Positions 61,808-64,000 of a stretch of DNA of 64,000 nucleotides are shown in pieces (the stretch's first letter is position 1; each line of letters begins with the position of its first letter). Origin of the DNA: Acetobacteraceae bacterium (GTDB lineage: Bacteria; Pseudomonadota; Alphaproteobacteria; Acetobacterales; Acetobacteraceae); contig JASHOA010000060.1 of assembly GCA_030041375.1 (NCBI GenBank), forward strand, positions 124,001 to 188,000, given 5' to 3'. The position numbers and the translations under genes are program-made. Below the pieces are notes generated by a model. It was not told the origin of the DNA and did no database searches. It was given only the letters and a program-made list of their open reading frames with translations.

Positions 61808-62695
61808 ATGATGCCCAAGAGAATCGACTGTGTGTTCGGCGTGGATGTCGATGCCGTTGCCGGCTGGCTCGGCTCCTATGGCGGCGACGACTCGCCCTCC
61901 GACATCCAGCGCGGCGTATTCGCCGGCGAGATCGGCACGCCCCGGCTGCTCAAGCTGTTCGACAAGTTCAAAATCAAGACCAGTTGGTTCATTCCCGGCC
62001 ATTCGATCGAGACCTTCCCCGAGCAGACGCGGATGGTCGCCGCCGCCGGGCACGAAATCGGCGCCCACGGCTACTCGCACGAGAACCCGGTTGCCTTGAC
62101 GCGGCGCCAGGAAGAAGACGTGCTGAAGAAGTCGATCGAACTGATCGAAAAATACAGCGGGAAAAAGCCGCGCGGCTATGTCGCGCCCTGGTGGGAAATG
62201 TCCGCCGCGACGGCCGAGCTCCTGCTCAAGAACGGCTTCCGTTACGATCACAGCCAGGCCTACAACGATTTCCTGCCCTTCTACGCACGCGTCGGCGATT
62301 CCTGGACCAAGATCGACTACTCGAAGAACGCCGCCGACTGGATGCACCCTCTCAAGCACGGCAAGGAGGTCGATCTCGTCGAGATCGGCGCCAACTGGTA
62401 CGTGGACGACCTGCCGCCGATGATGTTCATCAAGAAGGCGCCGAACAGCCACGGCTTTGTCAATCCCCGCCACCTCGAGGAAATGTGGCGCGACGAGTTC
62501 GACTGGGTCTATCGCGAGATGGATTACGGAATCTTTCCGATCACCATCCATCCGGACGTCAGCGGCCGGCCGCAGGTCTTGATGATGCTGGAGCGGATCA
62601 TCGGCCACATCAACGCCCATGACGGAGTCCGCTGGGTGACGATGGAGGAAATCGCCGAAGACTTCCGCAAACGTCACCCGTTCAAGGCAAAATAG
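61808..62695 (+). CDS. Polysaccharide-deacetylase-family enzyme
   Basis: A 295-residue NodB-fold enzyme. ATG 61808 or 61811 are both in frame; AGAAGG lies 10-12 bases upstream. Motif 1 is [15 protein letters not shown] with the acidic pair, motif 2 is [11 protein letters not shown] with the two His ligands intact, and [11 protein letters not shown] and [13 protein letters not shown] follow. It is likely a zinc-dependent deacetylase or related amidohydrolase in the cytoplasm (no signal peptide). Divergent from and probably controlled by the GntR regulator. Confidence 0.88.
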   Translation: MMPKRIDCVFGVDVDAVAGWLGSYGGDDSPSDIQRGVFAGEIGTPRLLKLFDKFKIKTSWFIPGHSIETFPEQTRMVAAAGHEIGAHGYSHENPVALTRRQEEDVLKKSIELIEKYSGKKPRGYVAPWWEMSAATAELLLKNGFRYDHSQAYNDFLPFYARVGDSWTKIDYSKNAADWMHPLKHGKEVDLVEIGANWYVDDLPPMMFIKKAPNSHGFVNPRHLEEMWRDEFDWVYREMDYGIFPITIHPDVSGRPQVLMMLERIIGHINAHDGVRWVTMEEIAEDFRKRHPFKAK

Positions 62696-62726
62696 CGGGA
62701 TCGGGCCAGGCATCGGGGACCCGCCG

Positions 62727-63065
62727 ATGTGCGTGCTGTGCGGGCAGTTGTTCAGCGAGAGCCACTGGTCGGAGCGTCTGCTCGATGCCAAGGCAGTGAG
62801 CCGGGGCGCGGATGAAACCACGCGCCGGCAGAGCCGCCACGCCCGCACCCGGCTGATCGCCACGGTACTCGCCTGTTACGGGCTCGAGGTCAGCGACGAC
62901 TTGAGCGCGCTCAACTACGTACTCGGCGATCGCAAAGGCCGCCGCGAGGTGGTGGCGAACCTCGCGGAACTCTGGCGTGCCGCCGGCCGGATGGCCGGCC
63001 GGCCGCTCGATCCGCTCGATCCCGCCCTGCTCGATTCGCTCCGCCGCATCACCCCGTCCACATGA
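62727..63065 (+). CDS. Hypothetical CxxC protein
   Basis: A 112-residue protein starting MCVLCGQLFSESHWSERL. The N-terminal CxxC and His could bind zinc. The rest is helical and charged, with LIATVLACYGLEVSDDLSALNYVLGDRKGR. It is on the same strand as a CobW-family gene that starts 780 bp later; a VapBC-type pair lies between them on the other strand. CobW GTPases handle metals, so a metal role is possible but only by proximity. Confidence 0.6.
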   Translation: MCVLCGQLFSESHWSERLLDAKAVSRGADETTRRQSRHARTRLIATVLACYGLEVSDDLSALNYVLGDRKGRREVVANLAELWRAAGRMAGRPLDPLDPALLDSLRRITPST

Positions 63066-63112
63066 CGGCCGAGTTGGCGCAGAGGCGGAGAGATCAGGTA
63101 GCGCGCGGCAAA

Positions 63113-63547
63113 TCAGCGCTTCGCCTGCTCGCGTCTGAACTCTCTAAGCCCGATCGTCCGCCGTTCCCACTCGGTTCCGAGAACCCGGCGAAGAAGCCCA
63201 CGGTCTGCCGTCACCAGCGCAGCATCCCGCTGTTCCGACAGCGCCAGGTAAAAACAGTCATAGACGGAGTGGCCAAGCCGGCGGAAAATCTGCACCGCGC
63301 GCGGCGCGAGCGGCGCCATCGCGGCCAGTTCGTCAAAAATCGCCGGCAGCCTGAACGCGGCATGGTCCTGCTGCTCGTGCACCATGGTGCCGCTCATGAC
63401 AGCCTTCCAGGCCGCATTGCACACTTCCGCAACGATCAGATCAGGGGCGATCAGCAACCCGCCTGTCACGAGCAACTCGGCGGCGTCCTTCGAACCCTCC
63501 TCTTCGACGAACCATTTGAGTGCGACACTCGCATCCACCACCAGCAT
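63113..63547 (-). CDS. vapC: PIN-domain toxin, VapC type
   Basis: A 144-residue PIN ribonuclease. The acidic residues are in place: Asp5 in MLVVDASVALKWF, Glu in LIVAEVCNAAWK, Asp in VYDCFYLALSE and Asp in LVTADRGLLRR. VapC toxins cut specific RNAs, often initiator tRNA or rRNA. The start overlaps the stop of an antitoxin gene (TAATG), the normal vapBC coupling. Confidence 0.9.
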   Translation of the reverse strand: MLVVDASVALKWFVEEEGSKDAAELLVTGGLLIAPDLIVAEVCNAAWKAVMSGTMVHEQQDHAAFRLPAIFDELAAMAPLAPRAVQIFRRLGHSVYDCFYLALSEQRDAALVTADRGLLRRVLGTEWERRTIGLREFRREQAKR

Positions 63548-63780
63548 TATCTCTCGTCCCGGCCCTCCCGAACGAGATCTTCAGCCAGCCGTCTCGCGCC
63601 TCGGGGCGTCTTCGCGCGCACGGCGGCAAGTTCCTCGACCAGATCCGCGCGGGGATTTCCCGCCGCCCTGGTCAGGAGATCCCGGAGTTCGGCCTCCAGC
63701 GAATGTCCGCGCGCCGACGCACGCGCCTTCAGCGCCGCGATCACGGCGTCATCGAGATTCCGGATCAGCACCTGGCCCAT
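63547..63780 (-). CDS. vapB: FitA/VapB-type ribbon-helix-helix antitoxin
   Basis: A 77-residue protein. ATG 63780 gives MGQVLIRNLDDAVIAALKARA, a ribbon-helix-helix start as in FitA-type antitoxins; the C-terminal part (AAVRAKTPRGARRLAEDL) should wrap the toxin. A longer in-frame extension over the CobW start is rejected. It overlaps vapC by one base. Confidence 0.85.
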   Translation of the reverse strand: MGQVLIRNLDDAVIAALKARASARGHSLEAELRDLLTRAAGNPRADLVEELAAVRAKTPRGARRLAEDLVREGRDER

Positions 63781-63846
63781 TCTGCGACCTCCGCGCGCTG
63801 TGCTATCACTACTGATAGCACGCCTCCTGCAATCCGGCCAGGACGC

Positions 63847-64000
63847 ATGACGGACGATTCGCGCCGGCCGGTCACCGTCCTTTCGGGCTTCCTCGGCAGC
63901 GGCAAGACAACGCTCCTCCGCCGCTATCTCGCCGCGCACCGCCGTGGCGGCATCGCCGTCGTCATCAACGAATTCGGCGCCGTCGGCGTCGATCATCACC
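63847..64000 (+). CDS. CobW-family GTPase, N-terminal part (runs off window)
   Basis: The first 51 codons of a COG0523 G3E GTPase: VTVLSGFLGSGKTTLLRRYL with the P-loop, then IAVVINEFGAVGVDH, which is the conserved switch region. These GTPases deliver zinc, cobalt or similar metals. The gene continues beyond the window. Confidence 0.88.
   Translation, partial: MTDDSRRPVTVLSGFLGSGKTTLLRRYLAAHRRGGIAVVINEFGAVGVDHH

Overview
The window reads as one chromosomal segment of a GC-rich alphaproteobacterium. The gene sets and their order (aroE-coaE-dnaQ; a MarR/OmpR/EnvZ set beside a branched-chain aminotransferase, recalling PetP/PetR of Rhodobacter; an alphaproteobacterial-type Zur box) fit Rhodospirillales, perhaps Acetobacteraceae. 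This placement is inference; no rRNA or marker gene is present and no tRNA was seen by eye.

Layout. 1-2711: the end of a RyR-domain gene overlapping a SLOG-like/transmembrane gene, resembling nucleotide-signal conflict systems. 2712-7001: a scarred mobile region with an IS481-type element carrying a frameshifted transposase, an ISKra4-like fragment, an IS6-type remnant, and between them a two-gene cassette (TIM-barrel-like protein plus SDR dehydrogenase) behind a good promoter. 7036-11152: a zinc/manganese uptake operon (binding protein, ATPase, two permeases) with a Zur-box-like operator and a convergent zur gene. 11362-12204: a cell-wall amidase. 12453-18625: a kdp potassium ATPase operon with an extra small membrane ORF, an enlarged KdpC and, in last place, a KdpE-like regulator whose receiver domain lacks its phosphorylation residues; no kdpD is present. 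19150-23463: small genes, a LysR regulator divergent from an NTF2-like and a tautomerase gene, an RlpA-like lipoprotein, an inverted-repeat element and a broken dihydropyrimidinase gene. 23660-28479: an RND efflux pump with a MarR regulator. 28826-39264: mostly core genes (ettA, cupin, MarR/OmpR/EnvZ, ilvE, hybrid histidine kinase, dnaQ, coaE, aroE). 39356-42622: a TIR-NB-ARC-TPR (NLR-like) protein. 42822-45451: ferredoxin/flavodoxin-NADP reductase-like protein and xylulokinase. 45524-47930: a Xre/RES toxin-antitoxin pair, a decayed Doc toxin and an AT-richer orphan gene. 48686-62695: a carbohydrate catabolic supercluster with two complete CUT2-type ABC transporters, two polysaccharide-deacetylase-fold enzymes, an enolase-superfamily dehydratase-like enzyme and a GntR regulator with visible operator-like sites. 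62727-64000: a CxxC protein, a VapBC-type pair and the start of a CobW-family GTPase.

How it works together. The window alternates between housekeeping blocks and accessory blocks. The accessory blocks hold candidate defence or stress systems (RyR/SLOG-TM, TIR-NB-ARC-TPR, RES/Xre, decayed Doc, VapBC) and a large sugar-uptake regulon. A family of 50-bp palindromes, sometimes joined to a 38-42-bp hairpin, is scattered through the gene borders from about 6.5 kb to 53.7 kb. It touches IS remnants and operon junctions and is the most visible unexplained DNA-level signal.
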